In this document: piece by piece, positions 1 through 10,632 of the stretch | Layout: the number at the start of each line of letters is the position of its first letter | Position numbering within the stretch: the stretch's first letter is position 1 | Assembly: GCA_013398275.1 (NCBI GenBank) | Contig: VZSE01011610.1 | Span: 111,478 to 175,477 of the forward strand | Source of the DNA: Promerops cafer | Taxonomy: Eukaryota; Chordata; Aves; Passeriformes; Nectariniidae | Reading direction: 5' to 3' | DNA: 64,000 bases | Notes under the pieces: model-generated | What the model saw: the letters and a program-made list of their open reading frames with translations, nothing else | Databases searched by the model: none | What the model was told of the DNA's origin: nothing | Translations under genes and position numbers: made by a program

Positions 1-60
1 AGTCCCCATGAATGCACGGGTTACTGGCACAGTCATCAAAGTTATTTTCACAGTTTACTC
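1..60 (-). CDS. NOTCH2: NOTCH2 exon 12 (partial, 5' 60 bases): end of EGF16, start of EGF17
   Basis: The reverse complement from 60 begins after a CAG acceptor. It completes a split Gly codon (G|GA), then reads V-N-C, the last Cys of EGF16, followed by ENNFDDC and ASNPCIHG of EGF17. The C-A-S-N-P-C stretch fits the O-glucosylation consensus C-x-S-x-P-C, and DD before the first Cys fits calcium-binding EGF repeats. The exon is cut by the window edge; human exon 12 is 111 bp as I recall. It covers about residues 639-658. Confidence 0.93.
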
Positions 61-565
61 CTGGATTAAAAAAAAAAGGAGTTAGAGGAATAAGGAGGGT
101 AAATCTTACAAAGAAGGCAACAAAACTGTTTTCCCAAAATAGCCAAATTAACAATCCCACCTGCTTCAAAGTCACATTGGGGGCAACTTAAACAAGTGAT
201 GATGCAGAAGCACTGCAACACCAAGGAATGTCACCTGAGCCACTGGGTGCTGACTGAATATGACCCTGAACTTGTACTAAATATTGAAACAAAGGAATAA
301 ACATTCTGAACACTACACCTAATTTTTCTGCAGGCCTGATTTTTTTGGAGTAAAGAGGAAGCAAATTCTCCCAAGATCAGTTGCAGCACCACTGAGGGTT
401 AGGCAATCCATACAAACACACCAAAGTTCAGCATGGAAAAGCAATGTGAAAATGATACTCTCGTACCATAATCTGTCTCAAACTTAGCACACATCAGAGA
501 ACACATAAGAAATAATTACGTGCTTGAATTCTGCTTGAATCCAATTCCACTTGTATTCCACATAC
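61..565 (-). other. NOTCH2: NOTCH2 intron 11
   Basis: A 505-base intron with donor GTATGT-like bases at 565 and an acceptor CAG before exon 12. I see only unremarkable AT-rich sequence and no other gene or repeat. Confidence 0.9.
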
Positions 566-799
566 CTGAGGTGCCCAGCAAGCAGTTGCACTGGTAGCCA
601 TTGACCAGGTCGATGCAGCGCCCTTGATGGAGGCAAGGATTGCTGTGGCACTCGTCTATCTGCTCACTGCATATGGCACCCATGTAGCCAGGATTGCAGA
701 TACACGTGTATGAATCAATGCCATCCTGGCATTCCCCATGGTGGCAAGGATCAGGATCACAGTTGTTGATATTCTCCTCACACAGAAGGCCAGTAAAAC
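566..799 (-). CDS. NOTCH2: NOTCH2 exon 11: end of EGF14, EGF15, most of EGF16
   Basis: This 234-bp exon starts in phase 1 after CTCAG and ends in phase 1 at ACCTCAG before GTATG. It reads GFTGLLCEENINNC (end of EGF14 into EGF15), then a repeat ending GYMGAIC, then EGF16 starting with EQIDEC, HSNPC and ending CNCLLGTSG. The C-H-S-N-P-C motif of EGF16 is an O-glucose consensus. All expected cysteines are present and the frame is open. Very few residues differ from human NOTCH2 as I recall it, for example LHQGRC where human has LNDGRC. It covers about residues 561-639. Confidence 0.96.
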
Positions 800-3700
800 C
801 TGAGGAAAAACCATGAGCAGGAGTAAGTAAGGAGTTAACTGGTAGGCTGCTGCAGTGAATATAATGCAGGTGTAGAAAGAATTGTATCAAGAATCAGCAA
901 AGTGGCAGAGAGCACAAAGGGTAACTGGGCACCTCAAATGCATTTCCAGCCCTGGAACACAACACTCTCCGCTGTTCACAGCATTAAAGAACAACATCTT
1001 GCATGGAGAACCCTGGCACTGGAAGTGGTCACCTTCAGTTTATTTGGAACAGTAGCCATGAGAGGAAACATGTAAATCTCCATCAGAAATATTTACTTGC
1101 ATCAGTATAAACTATCTGAAGGCACACTCCTGCCATTATTTCCTCTGCACAGTAACGGGGACAGAGTGGGGCTGACCTTGTTAGAATGAGAAATTACTGC
1201 AAAGACGCTGCTGAAACCTTCCCAAGGGAACTCCCTTGGCTCACGTCAAAGCTTCTGCAGCTCCGCTCCTTAAAAGTTTCTTGCCTCTTTCACTGGGAAA
1301 CTTTTCAGTAACTGCAATCAACCACCAACTGCAAACTTATTGAAGGCTGCATGCAATCTTTTGGTCAGGAGCAATGAAACAAGCAGTGATTCGGCCTGTT
1401 TCATTCTGCTTCAGCTGGGAAACATCCTGAGCAACAGAGAAGGACAGAACCTACGCACAAAAAGGGCTAGAGGGTTCAGGAAGCTATGAGCAGCAAACAA
1501 CTCCCTCAAGAGCCCTGCTTTCCATGATGGAGCAGAGCTAAGACAGGGACAATTTCAAATAAATGGTTTTCAGAGCTGAGGTTTTGAAGCAACAGCTCAC
1601 GCTGCCTTCCAGCAGCTGAAGATCAGGAAGGCAGAACTTGAAATTTCAAGACACCAACTGGAGACTGATACAAACCAAGCTGCAGGGAATTTCAACAGCT
1701 GAAGAGTGGTTCTCACCTGAGTATTATAAGTGGATAAGAGGCTCCCCATTTTTCATACAGGTTTGTGGTTATTTCTGTGGTCAAACATACCAGGTGACGG
1801 CTAACATTTCCAAGTTCTGCGAACGTATGCTTGGATGAATGGGTGTGGAAGTGGGTAGGGAGAGGGAAGGGAAGCTAGTTAGAGATGGATATAAAAAGAT
1901 GTTAGGGAAGGAGGAAAAACAAACTGATAAGGGGACAAACGGTGGCAGGGGGGTGTGGGAAAAGAGGGCAGAGACAAATAAAAGAGGAAAGACCTGAAAC
2001 AACCCAAGAAAAGAAAAGCCATGATCTACCACTGGGAAGGAGAAGTGGAATAATGCCAGAAGGGAAAGAAAAGACAAAAAGCAAGCAGTAAATAGAGCTA
2101 TCTGTACAGCATTTGGCCAAACATTTTGCAGTTTTCAATCACGTCGGCAGCCGGCGATTACCATTCAGGGAACACATCACCCAGACTGTGAGATTAGCAG
2201 AGCAAGAACATACTCAAACATTATTGTCCAGTAACTGACCTGCCCCCAGGAAGAAATCCACATTTCAGTCTTACACAAGGCTGTCAATATTAAATATAAT
2301 ACTTAGCATATGCTCATTCAAAAGTCATTACCTTGCCTGCTATTGTAGCTCAACTGAGCCACTTAGAGATCAGGAATATTCCTGGATCTCTTAACTGAAC
2401 ATACCTCCCCAAAACATGATTTCTCTCTTTGCAGACAAGAGTTAGACTAGGAAAAAACCATTTGGATATAGAATAGAGGAATCCTTCAGACAGGAGAGAA
2501 AACACCCCTAATACAGAGTCCCTCTTTCATTTTCAGTCAAAGATTAAACCAAGGATTTTACTAAGAACTGCTGCTTCAGTAACATGCATTGGTTGCTTTC
2601 AGCCTGAAAATGCTCCGTTACATCATTTGCCTTCATGGAAGCAATTGCCTTCTCTCCTCAGGTGGGATACCTAGAATTTCTGTATTGAGGTGATTTATGC
2701 AGTTTTAGTGCCAAATTCAGAACTTGTTTTTCAAGGCACAGCTCTCCACATTGTCCTCCTCTACACAACCCAAAACCCTCCCAGGCCTGATAAGCTCTGC
2801 ACTCCCAGTGAATGAAAGCAACCAGAACACACGTCAGCTTGAGAAAGACTAAAACAGTTTCCAAGTTTGGAGGAGATTTGAGCTTTTCCTTCTTTTTTCA
2901 AGTGTTTGCTTAGTCTGTCACATGAAGTAGTCGAAAGGAAAATTCTGACCACAATAATTATTCCTCTCCTGGTCAGAACTACTGCATTCTCCATCTTCCA
3001 ACAAATTCAATGCCTCTTCAGGAATTTTGGGAATGGTGGATACCATGTGTGAGAAAAACCAGACTATTTTTAGGTTAATCTCTGCCACATTCTGTGCAGT
3101 GAAGTCAAATTTGCCTTAACAATTTGATTACTGGAATGATTCAAAACGAGAAAAGTTGCACATCAATCTAACCAACCTCACTGCTCATTACTGGGACTAA
3201 GATAGCTCCAGGAATTGTTCAGCTTCTTCCCTAACGGAAGAGCTAAAGCCAAGGCATTTCATACCTGAATCTGTATCATGAGCAGTGTATCAGGCACCAT
3301 TAACTGAAAGCAACCAAGAGTAGCTCCTTACTGAGAATTAGAATATAACAGCTCTGAACCCTCTTATTTGACCAGATGTAAAAATGAAGATAAAAACATA
3401 TCTATGTCACCCCTGGAGGTCTGAAGATAAGAAAATCCTATAATTAAACCTGACGCTTCTGAATATGTAATTCACTAGGCATTAAAAAAACCACCGGAGC
3501 TCCGGCCACATCTCTGTCAAAATTTCTGTGTGATACCTGACAAGTCACTGCAGCTACTCTCTGGCAGGCATCTTCTGAGTGGAATTTCTGCCATAACTTT
3601 TACTGCATTTCAGTCTTAGCCTTTTGACATAAAATAGCCTGATGCAACAGAAATCAGAATGCACAGTAGCACTGCTCTGCCCATCTCTTGTTTTTCAACT

Positions 3701-4064
3701 GCACACGATATAATCTGACTTGGGAGAGAGGGAGATAAACCACAGATAAGAGCCTTCTCGCTGATGTTTTTCCGTATGTGGATTCCATAGCTAATACAGA
3801 AGAAGCTGTCATCTTCTGGGAAGCAAAAGATGGTGCTGAAAGAGGGAGGCCAGAACTCCCATCAACTGTGAACTTAACAGCCACAAGTGAAAGGCTTTCT
3901 TTACTTAGATACTATTCCCTGCACAAAGGAGAAGACAAAGTTCTGCAACAAACAAGCAGCATTTCAGAGAAAGAAAGAAAAAACAGTGACATCTTTGTGA
4001 CCAGCCTTTCACATATTTAGGTTACATGTTATCTCCATCCAGGGGCTCTGAACACCAGACTGAC
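800..4064 (-). other. NOTCH2: NOTCH2 intron 10
   Basis: A 3.3-kb intron between exons 10 and 11. Short open frames occur on both strands, including one of about 80 codons at 3778-4020 on the plus strand. None resembles a known protein or has splice or promoter support. I see no recognisable transposon or RNA gene. Confidence 0.85.
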
Positions 4065-4178
4065 CTGTGGCACACTGGCACTCGTAGCCATTGGGGTGGT
4101 CAATGCATTTGGCTCCATTGAGACACGGCGTGCTGGAACAGTCGTCTATGTCAATCTGACACACGGCACCACTGAATC
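4065..4178 (-). CDS. NOTCH2: NOTCH2 exon 10: end of EGF13, most of EGF14
   Basis: This 114-bp exon is phase 1 at both ends (acceptor TTTCAG at 4179-4180, donor GTCAGT at 4064). It reads GFSGAVCQIDIDDC, SSTPCLNGAKC, IDHPNGYEC and QCATG. The DIDDC start is a calcium-binding EGF signature and C-S-S-T-P-C is an O-glucose consensus. It is a symmetric one-EGF exon, so exact skipping would keep the frame. It covers about residues 523-561. The human counterpart is nearly identical. Confidence 0.96.
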
Positions 4179-5332
4179 CTGAAAGGCACAGAAACAGATG
4201 GAAACCCAGAAGTCACTGGAAGGAGCTCATCTAGACAGCTGCACTGTCAGGAATTACCTCTTAGCAAATCCTCAAACCCACCCAAACATAAGCTCAGCAA
4301 ATCTACTTTCATTATTACTTTCATTTCATCTACTGCCATTATTAAGTACACACACCACACCCCCAGTGGACTGGCTCCTTGTCCAACCCACCCTCCAAAG
4401 GTACTGTCTTCCAGGTCAAAGGAGCCTCAGCTTGAAAACTGAGTCAAACAGAAAAAAAGCAGATGGAGCTCAAGTGGTGTCTACCACTGGATAGTATGCC
4501 TGCCTGTAAAACTGAGAGCCCACCAATAAAAATCTTTGAAGCAATCAAAGTAAGTAGCTAAAAATAAAATAACAGTGCATACATCATTACAGCCTTCAGA
4601 CTAGAATTACTACAGCAGTATGGAATGTGCTACAATATAGCACTGGAACTTTCAACACAATTCTTGAAATAGTTAACAAAGTATTGACAGGTGATGTCAG
4701 GTGATGTAGATCCTTGGGCAGTTTGAGAAAAAAAACCCATCAGGAATTCTTCTTGGAGGAAGGAACCAAAGCAAGAGCCTGAACGTCATCCCTTCAGTAA
4801 GAAGGGATGCAGAGCAGGCTTTTCTCATGTATATTCTGAACCTGAAATTTTTTGTAAGCCATGAAGAAAAGAAGAGATGTTCACTCTACAGCTAACATTG
4901 ATCCCTCAGCTCAGCTCTTTTTCTTTTCATCTCACTCCTCATGCAAGCACCATAAACTATACTGATGCAAAACCAGCTTCTGCCTAAAAACCTCAGAAAA
5001 AGACAAAGGTCTGCAGAGGGTCTGATCTTTAAAATGTGCCGAGAATCTCACTATAGTTTCCACAACAACAGAAGCTCGTGTTGCCAGCTACCCTTTTAGA
5101 TGAGGTGTCCAACTGTGTGTTTATAAATGCTTACCCAGTTACAGGCACAATATTATTGCAACCAATATGAAACTATTCTGATTTAATAGTGATTGCAACT
5201 CACTCAAACAGGTGCTGCCCTAAGAACAACATAAACTCACAACAGAAACTCAAAAGAAACATATCCCCCCACAACATCTGTACAGTTCTTGGTAGGGTGA
5301 AGCAGGAGAAAATTCCAGAAATAAGAACTCAC
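4179..5332 (-). other. NOTCH2: NOTCH2 intron 9
   Basis: A 1.15-kb intron between exons 9 and 10. A 98-codon open frame on the plus strand (4198-4494) has no recognisable domain and is taken as chance. Nothing else stands out. Confidence 0.85.
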
Positions 5333-5446
5333 CAGGAGGACAGACACAGAGGAAGCGGTTGACTTTATCAAGACACACTCCATTGTTCACACAGGGATTA
5401 CTTAGACATTCATCAATATCTTCTTCACAGTGAACTCCTTTAAAAC
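5333..5446 (-). CDS. NOTCH2: NOTCH2 exon 9: end of EGF12, most of EGF13
   Basis: This 114-bp symmetric phase-1 exon has an acceptor AACAG at 5447-5448 and a donor GTGAGT at 5332. It reads GFKGVHC, the last Cys of ligand-binding EGF12. EGF13 follows with EEDIDEC, LSNPCVNNGVC, LDKVNRF and CVCPPG. The DIDEC start marks calcium binding and C-L-S-N-P-C fits O-glucosylation. Differences from human as I recall it (EEDIDE versus ELEINE, VCLD versus QCVD) avoid the disulfide cysteines. The acceptor uses an unusual 23-nt homopolymer as its pyrimidine tract. It covers about residues 485-523. Confidence 0.96.
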
Positions 5447-5451
5447 CTGTT

Positions 5452-5474
5452 AAAAAAAAAAAAAAAAAAAAAAA
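5452..5474. repeat. Homopolymer (A)23 / (T)23
   Basis: An uninterrupted run of 23 A on the plus strand. On the NOTCH2 strand it is 23 T ending three bases before the AG of the exon 9 acceptor, so it serves as the polypyrimidine tract. Runs of this length are usually polymorphic and prone to sequencing error. Confidence 0.97.
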
Positions 5475-5927
5475 GAGGTGACTAAAGGCTGTAGAAAGTG
5501 CCCTTGAGAGTGTAACTGCCTCTTTACCAGTGCTGAAAGTCTAAGCAGAGTTTCATTGCAATTCTGCAGTCTGGACAGAAACTATGAGGTAAGAATATAC
5601 ACCAGAGGTTAAAAACGGATGTTGATTGTGTAGGTTTCACTTGCTGAAGATGCTCACCTAACCAGCAATAGCAGAAGTCTATGCTGAATTCACATCTAAT
5701 GTTTTCTTCCACTTGAGATGGGGTTATGTTAATTACTTTGTAAAAGGAATATAAACAAAGACAATGGATAGTTTTAGCTCAAGGGCTTTTAGCTAATGGC
5801 AGAGTACAAGAAAAACAAAAAGAAGGGTGAAAGACTTGGAACTAGCCTTTCCTGTTCCACCTTTCGAAACATATTATATATTAATAAATACCATATTAAT
5901 AAAATCTCATTGTAATTGTCATGGTAT

Positions 5928-6090
5928 CAGCTGATCAGCTGCAGGGGTCACAATTCTTTATTTATATTTATGTTTTTAGTACTTTATAAGTCTGTGCAAC
6001 TGGCAACTTGCATCCTTTCTTTTTCACCACTTTCTATCAGTGCAAAATAGAAGACTAACATTGGTCATTGGTTACATTGGCCATGCAAAT
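5928..6090. promoter_or_regulatory. Candidate intronic regulatory cluster (E-box palindrome, CCAAT boxes, octamer)
   Basis: The segment contains a perfect 14-bp palindrome with two CAGCTG E-boxes eight bases apart. About 120 bases further lie three ATTGG (inverted CCAAT) boxes starting at 6060, 6067 and 6076, and then the POU octamer ATGCAAAT at 6083-6090. The motifs are visible; enhancer function is inference. Such short motifs also arise by chance in AT-rich introns. Confidence 0.22.
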
Positions 6091-6581
6091 TTTACAAGCA
6101 CAATTTCAATCAAGTAGCTTTTTTTACAGTGACTTCCTCAGTTCAAGGGGAGTTTGCATTATTTGGGTATTTTAAGCAAGGAAAACCCCCAAACACCATT
6201 ATCCAAAATTATCATATGCATACCTCAAAACACAGTCACTCTTTTGAAGGTTGCACCTGCTTTGCTTTCACAAAGAGAAGACTCTGCACATGCACTTTAC
6301 CAGGTATAGTAACAAATATGTTCACACATACCCAGCTCAGAAGCCTAACTTCCTTCGCTGACGCAGAGATTGGTTTCTTTCTCAGCCCTCTAATTGCTTT
6401 CTCCCTCCCACACACAAATGCCAGGTCCTCCTGGCTGGTGCCACCACAGCAGGCTCTCTCTCACCATTTAGCCTCACCCCTTTGCAGCTTTGTGTTCCAC
6501 CTCAGCAGAGCCCTCCCTGAGCTCTGCCTTCTGGTTTCTTCCTTTGCTGGAAGTCCCATCTTTGTCAGAAACTCCCCTCAC

Positions 6582-6770
6582 CTGGCATACAGAGACACGT
6601 GAATCCTCCAATTTTATCCAGGCAGGTGGCATCGTTTTGGCATGGGTTTGAGTGGCACTCATTGATGTCCATCTCACAGCGAGGTCCTGTGTAGCCCTTC
6701 AAACACTCACAGTGGAAAGAGCCCTCTGTGTTGACGCATTTCCCAGCGTGTTCACACGGATTGCTGTTTG
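6582..6770 (-). CDS. NOTCH2: NOTCH2 exon 8: most of EGF11 and EGF12 (ligand-binding core)
   Basis: This 189-bp exon begins after TTGCAG, completing the Ala codon split with exon 7 (ATGG|CA), and ends CTGTATGCCAG before GTGAGG. It reads ANSNPCEHAGKC through GPRCEMDINEC, HSNPCQNDATC, LDKIGGFTC and LCMPG. EGF11-12 form the principal contact surface for DSL ligands in Notch receptors. EGF12 keeps the C2-QNDAT-C3 stretch whose Thr is the O-fucose site modified by POFUT1 and Fringe enzymes, and the Leu after C3 implicated in ligand contact in NOTCH1. C-H-S-N-P-C is an O-glucose site. It covers about residues 422-485. The sequence is almost the same as in human. Confidence 0.97.
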
Positions 6771-7833
6771 CTGCAAGAAAAGTATAGACATGTGTGTGTG
6801 TCAAAACCTCTCCTCAGAGCAGGAAAGCCACAGCATTCTTTATTAGTCATGGTCTTTTCCAGTGGGCATTCCTTTCTGGCAAGTAATACTGGGGAAAGAC
6901 TGTTCATCCTTCTGGGGAAAGGCCACTGAAGAAAACAGTGGCAGTTACTTGTCTGTCAGGGGCAAAAAGAAGGATTGTTGTCACCATCAGGGACCGGAGG
7001 AGTAACTCTGCTTCATATTACTAACGACAGTTCTTAAGAGAAAAGTATTAACTAGCAGGGATTAGAGAACTAATGATGTTTTTAAGGCCTTATTTCCAGA
7101 TCACATTTTACATTTACTTCATTCCTGAGGCTGACAAGATGCCGCCACAGCCACAAAACAACCAAACTTGTCCTTTTTGTGTTTTCAAAAAGGAACAGCA
7201 CTCTTGTCCAAGGCACACTGAGGAAGGAAATTCAAAGAAGTGCTTCTTTCCAACCCTTCCATGAGTGCTGGTTAGGCATTACCTTCACGCATCACACTCT
7301 AGAAGCATGAACGAGCACTCACAAAACTGTAAGTAAGTCTGTAAGAGTCCAGTTAATCCCCAAAACAACACAACAGCATGCTATCAGAGAACTACAGCTT
7401 TAAAAGCCCACGTGGTCACCAGTCTTGGAAGGCACTCAAAAGATCCAGCCATATTCTGGCTGTCAAACAGCCTTGATATATTTCTGCCGAGGCCATAGCT
7501 GCACCAGCTCCCACATGAACTGCAGTGCTTTCATTGTACCCTGCTGTTCTAAGGGAAAGCTTAATTACCACATCTGTTTGCAGGCACTCCCCACACTGTG
7601 CTAAAGCCCTCTTGCACAAGGAAGAATGGTTAAGCATATCCCTGCTTTTCATATTCCAGTTCAAACGTGGACAACTATTCCGGCTCAGCGCTTTGCCCCA
7701 GGTCTCACACAAGGTTTAAAACTCTAAAGACACTGAAATGGAAGGGGGAGAGCATGAAAGGAGTCCCACGTGTGTGGAGAAGCTATGACAAAATGTGTAT
7801 TCTTGCACTCACAGAGAGCAAACAGAAACTCAC
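6771..7833 (-). other. NOTCH2: NOTCH2 intron 7
   Basis: A 1.06-kb intron. Several short open frames on both strands show no protein family. I see no repeat or RNA gene. Confidence 0.85.
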
Positions 7834-7989
7834 CCATTGCACATTCATCCACATCCTCAGTGCAGTCTGCTCCCTTATGGCCTTGGGGACAGGTGCAGAT
7901 GTAGTTTCCATTCACAGGGTTGGTGTCACACAGAGCACCTTTCTGGCACGGATTGCTAACACAGGCATCATCCAAGTGGCACAGAAGAC
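7834..7989 (-). CDS. NOTCH2: NOTCH2 exon 7: end of EGF9, EGF10, start of EGF11
   Basis: This 156-bp exon has an acceptor TTTAG at 7990-7991 and ends GCA-ATG-G before GTGAGT at 7833. It reads GLLCHLDDAC (end of EGF9 into EGF10), VSNPCQKGALC, DTNPVNGNYIC, TCPQGHKGADC and TEDVDECAM, the calcium-binding start of EGF11. C-V-S-N-P-C is an O-glucose consensus. EGF10 lacks the DxDE calcium motif (HLDDA), as in human NOTCH2. It is symmetric phase 1 and covers about residues 370-422. Confidence 0.96.
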
Positions 7990-8794
7990 CTAAAGAAGCA
8001 TCCAAGAGTTTATTAAAAGAGATGCAGCAGTCAGACTGTATTTTACACAATTTCCATGTCCTGATATTTCAAATAGAGACTCCCAGAGCTAGAAACTTGA
8101 GCAATATCTTACAGGCTTGAGCCTATGAACTACCGTAGGGAATTCATCACACACTTACAGAACATCGCATTTAAATACAAATTCTGTTATTTTAAAGGTG
8201 TCTCCAGCACTTCTGAAGCAGGAAAATGGCTGACCATTATCAAAATCTCATCCTTGGAGCAGTTAACTAACTCTTCTCTCAAACCAGCACGATAATTTTT
8301 CTGACAGCTGTAAAGGTGCACATGAAGCCCACTTTAATTCAGATATGCAGATCACTTTTATTTCCTTGTAGTTGGGAGATACACTTTCACCTAACTTAAA
8401 CCAGAAAATTTTCCACTATACCAGTGAGGATGCCCAGATCCTGACACAATCACATAAAAATATCTCAATTTGCCTTCTGGATTCATACAATTATTATAAG
8501 GAAAACAGAGAAAGTCACACTCATGTGCAGCTTCTCAAGCAAATACAGATTCTGCTAAGGGCTAGAAAAAGATCTTTCCTTGCAACCTAAACTATAATAA
8601 GTTTGTCTTCTAGCCTGGCACAAATACTTCTTTGTCCCAGGCTACAGGAGTTTAACAGCTCTTCGCTCATGGGCAGTGCTTCTCCTTTTGGTGGCAAAGC
8701 GTGTAAAATAAACACACCACTTTAAACAAGTGCATAAACCCCAGGAAGCACCTTCCGTGAAAGTGCCAGACTTATGCAAGTTTTGTGCCCTCAC
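7990..8794 (-). other. NOTCH2: NOTCH2 intron 6
   Basis: An 805-base intron of ordinary AT-rich sequence. I see no supported gene or repeat. Confidence 0.88.
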
Positions 8795-9028
8795 CTGCCT
8801 TTCCCTCTGGACAAATGCAGGAGAAAGAAGCCACCCTGTCGATGCAGGTGGAGCCGTTGGCACAGGAGGCAGTGAAGCAGTCGTCAATGTTCTTGCTGCA
8901 GTCGTCCCCGCTCCAGCCGTTGACACAGACGCAGGCGTAGCCCCCGTTGTGGTTGGTGCAGGTGCCCCCGTTCTGGCAGGCATTGGGCTGGAGCTGGCAT
9001 TCATCCACATCCTCGGTGCAAAACTGGC
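8795..9028 (-). CDS. NOTCH2: NOTCH2 exon 6: end of EGF7, EGF8, most of EGF9
   Basis: This 234-bp exon is phase 1 at both ends (acceptor CACCAG at 9029-9030, donor GTGAGG at 8794). It reads GQFC, then EGF8 from TEDVDEC with the unusually long first loop QLQPNAC, CQNGGTC and GWSGDDC. EGF9 follows with KNIDDC, TASCANGSTC and EGKAG. EGF8 and EGF9 both carry O-fucose consensus sites (Thr before the third Cys). EGF8 takes part in ligand binding, notably to Jagged, in Notch1 studies. The exon is markedly GC- and CpG-richer than its flanking introns. It covers about residues 292-370. Confidence 0.97.
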
Positions 9029-9638
9029 CTGGTGCACAGGAACAAGCAGGTTTAATAGCACTTCAGATGCTCATACTCAAGGAGGTTCTTGCACAGACAA
9101 CATGACCAAAGGGAACGCTGTAGTGCCCTGATTGCTGCTCCTTAATTCCAGCATGCCCGAGCACCAGAACTGCCACAGCACAGTCATCAAATCAGGCAAA
9201 GACAACCAGCATCCCTAAACTATCCCAAAGCAGGAGCTGGGCTGCAAATGACTTTAAAATAATGACTTTTAAAAGAACCACTTTCAAAAGGCACAGTGTG
9301 AGAGCCAGCAGGTGGCCTGTAGCATATTGGAGATACATCTGCAAGGAGGTGAGAGGCAAAAAGAACAAAGGGCTGCCTGAAGGGCAGCCAGAAGGACTAA
9401 GAGAAAAGATGGCATGTCAAGAAAATCTTGGCCAAAGGAGTATCAACAGGCCAGCAGCAAGGTAACACTTGTCAGGAGAACGTAATTCTTTCCTGTATAA
9501 TTATTCATTGATGATTACTCAGTGAGGAAGAACAGAATTCTTAAAACTTTTCCACCTGAAATACTAATTTTCCTTGCCCCAGGTATTGTACAGACAACCA
9601 CAAATAGTTGGGGGTTTCTTGGTTGTTGAAAGGTTTTA

Positions 9639-9655
9639 TTTTTTTTTTTTTTTTT
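9639..9655. repeat. Homopolymer (T)17
   Basis: An uninterrupted run of 17 T on the plus strand inside NOTCH2 intron 5. It is too short and isolated to call the tail of a retroelement. Confidence 0.95.
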
Positions 9656-10518
9656 CAGTAACAAAATAAATAATCTAAAAGTGTTCTTATGACTGGAGAT
9701 ATTAGAGAGAAGAAAACAAATGTACACTCTCAGGGAGATTGAAGGAAAACAACCAAAGGACCAGTAAGTATGAAATAATTTTCAAAGGATGCTGAACTTT
9801 ACAGTCACATCTATGGAAAGTTCTGCAATTCACATTTAGTGAAGGTTTTTTTTGCTGAAATCCATCTTGCTTTGACATCAAAATCTGGAGAACCTCCCAC
9901 TTGCAAAAATATTTTGCTTCAACAGTTATTCATCTTCCCCATTAAAGTTGCACAGTTTATTTTTACAGTTTAGCTGAATTTTCAAGTCATTTTGAGTTTC
10001 CTGAACAGATAAAGCCTCACGAGCACCAGCTCATTTCTTCCCCGGCTGGCATATGGGTACACATGTGCAACCACAGAGTACTGGTCACAGTCCACAATCT
10101 TCTTGATAAACTATTTCTCTCCTTTCAGTTACATTAAAACTCTCTAAGCACTGACAGCTTGCCTTTTTTTTTTAACACTTCTTGGTAACTTGCTTTTGCC
10201 ACCCTTCCTAAAACACTGATAGGATGCACATAGGATCAGAAGATGGCCCTTTATCAGGGAGTGAGATTTGTTTGATGTGACCTTCCCCTCTTCCCCAGCT
10301 AACATCATCTCCTCTCTCACTGCCTTCTAGCAGCTTTCTGTTATTTGGGTCAAGACTCTTCAGTAAATGTGCTTCTACCACAGGATTCCTCTTCTCTAGC
10401 TACTCTGCCTTCTGCACATTCACATTTGCATGGAATTCCACACATATTTCAAGAATAAGAAATTCAAGAGCAGGCCACAGGTCTCCTCTGCCAATGCACC
10501 TGGGCTCTAGTTTATTCA

Positions 10519-10632
10519 GGCTTGCCAAATTAAAAATATTTATTAGATGTTGATAAGTCACATTGTTTATTAATGGGCTTGCCAAATTAAAAATACTTAT
10601 TAGACGTTGATAAGTCACATTGTTTATTAATG
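10519..10632. repeat. 57-bp tandem duplication (two copies)
   Basis: Two head-to-tail copies with a 57-base period (10519-10575 and 10576-10632), each running from GGCTTGCC to TTATTAATG. I count two differences between them (ATTTATTAGATG against ACTTATTAGACG), so the copies are about 96% identical and the duplication is fairly recent. Because 57 is a multiple of three, the minus strand also reads as a repeated peptide, but nothing suggests it is translated. Confidence 0.95.

Larger units (their letters stand above)
5447..6581 (-). other. NOTCH2: NOTCH2 intron 8, AT-rich with a motif-dense stretch
   Basis: A 1.13-kb intron. On the plus strand it opens with a run of 23 A (5452-5474), which is T on the gene strand. 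Around 5900-6100 it is AT-rich, with a 14-bp palindrome of two CAGCTG E-boxes (5928-5941), three ATTGG boxes (6060-6080) and an octamer ATGCAAAT (6083-6090). An open frame of 157 codons on the plus strand (6129-6602) is antisense to exon 8 at its end and looks accidental. Confidence 0.8.

Noticed and set aside
6129..6602. 157-codon plus-strand open frame
   Set aside because: It runs antisense into NOTCH2 exon 8, begins in AT-rich intron and shows no protein family.
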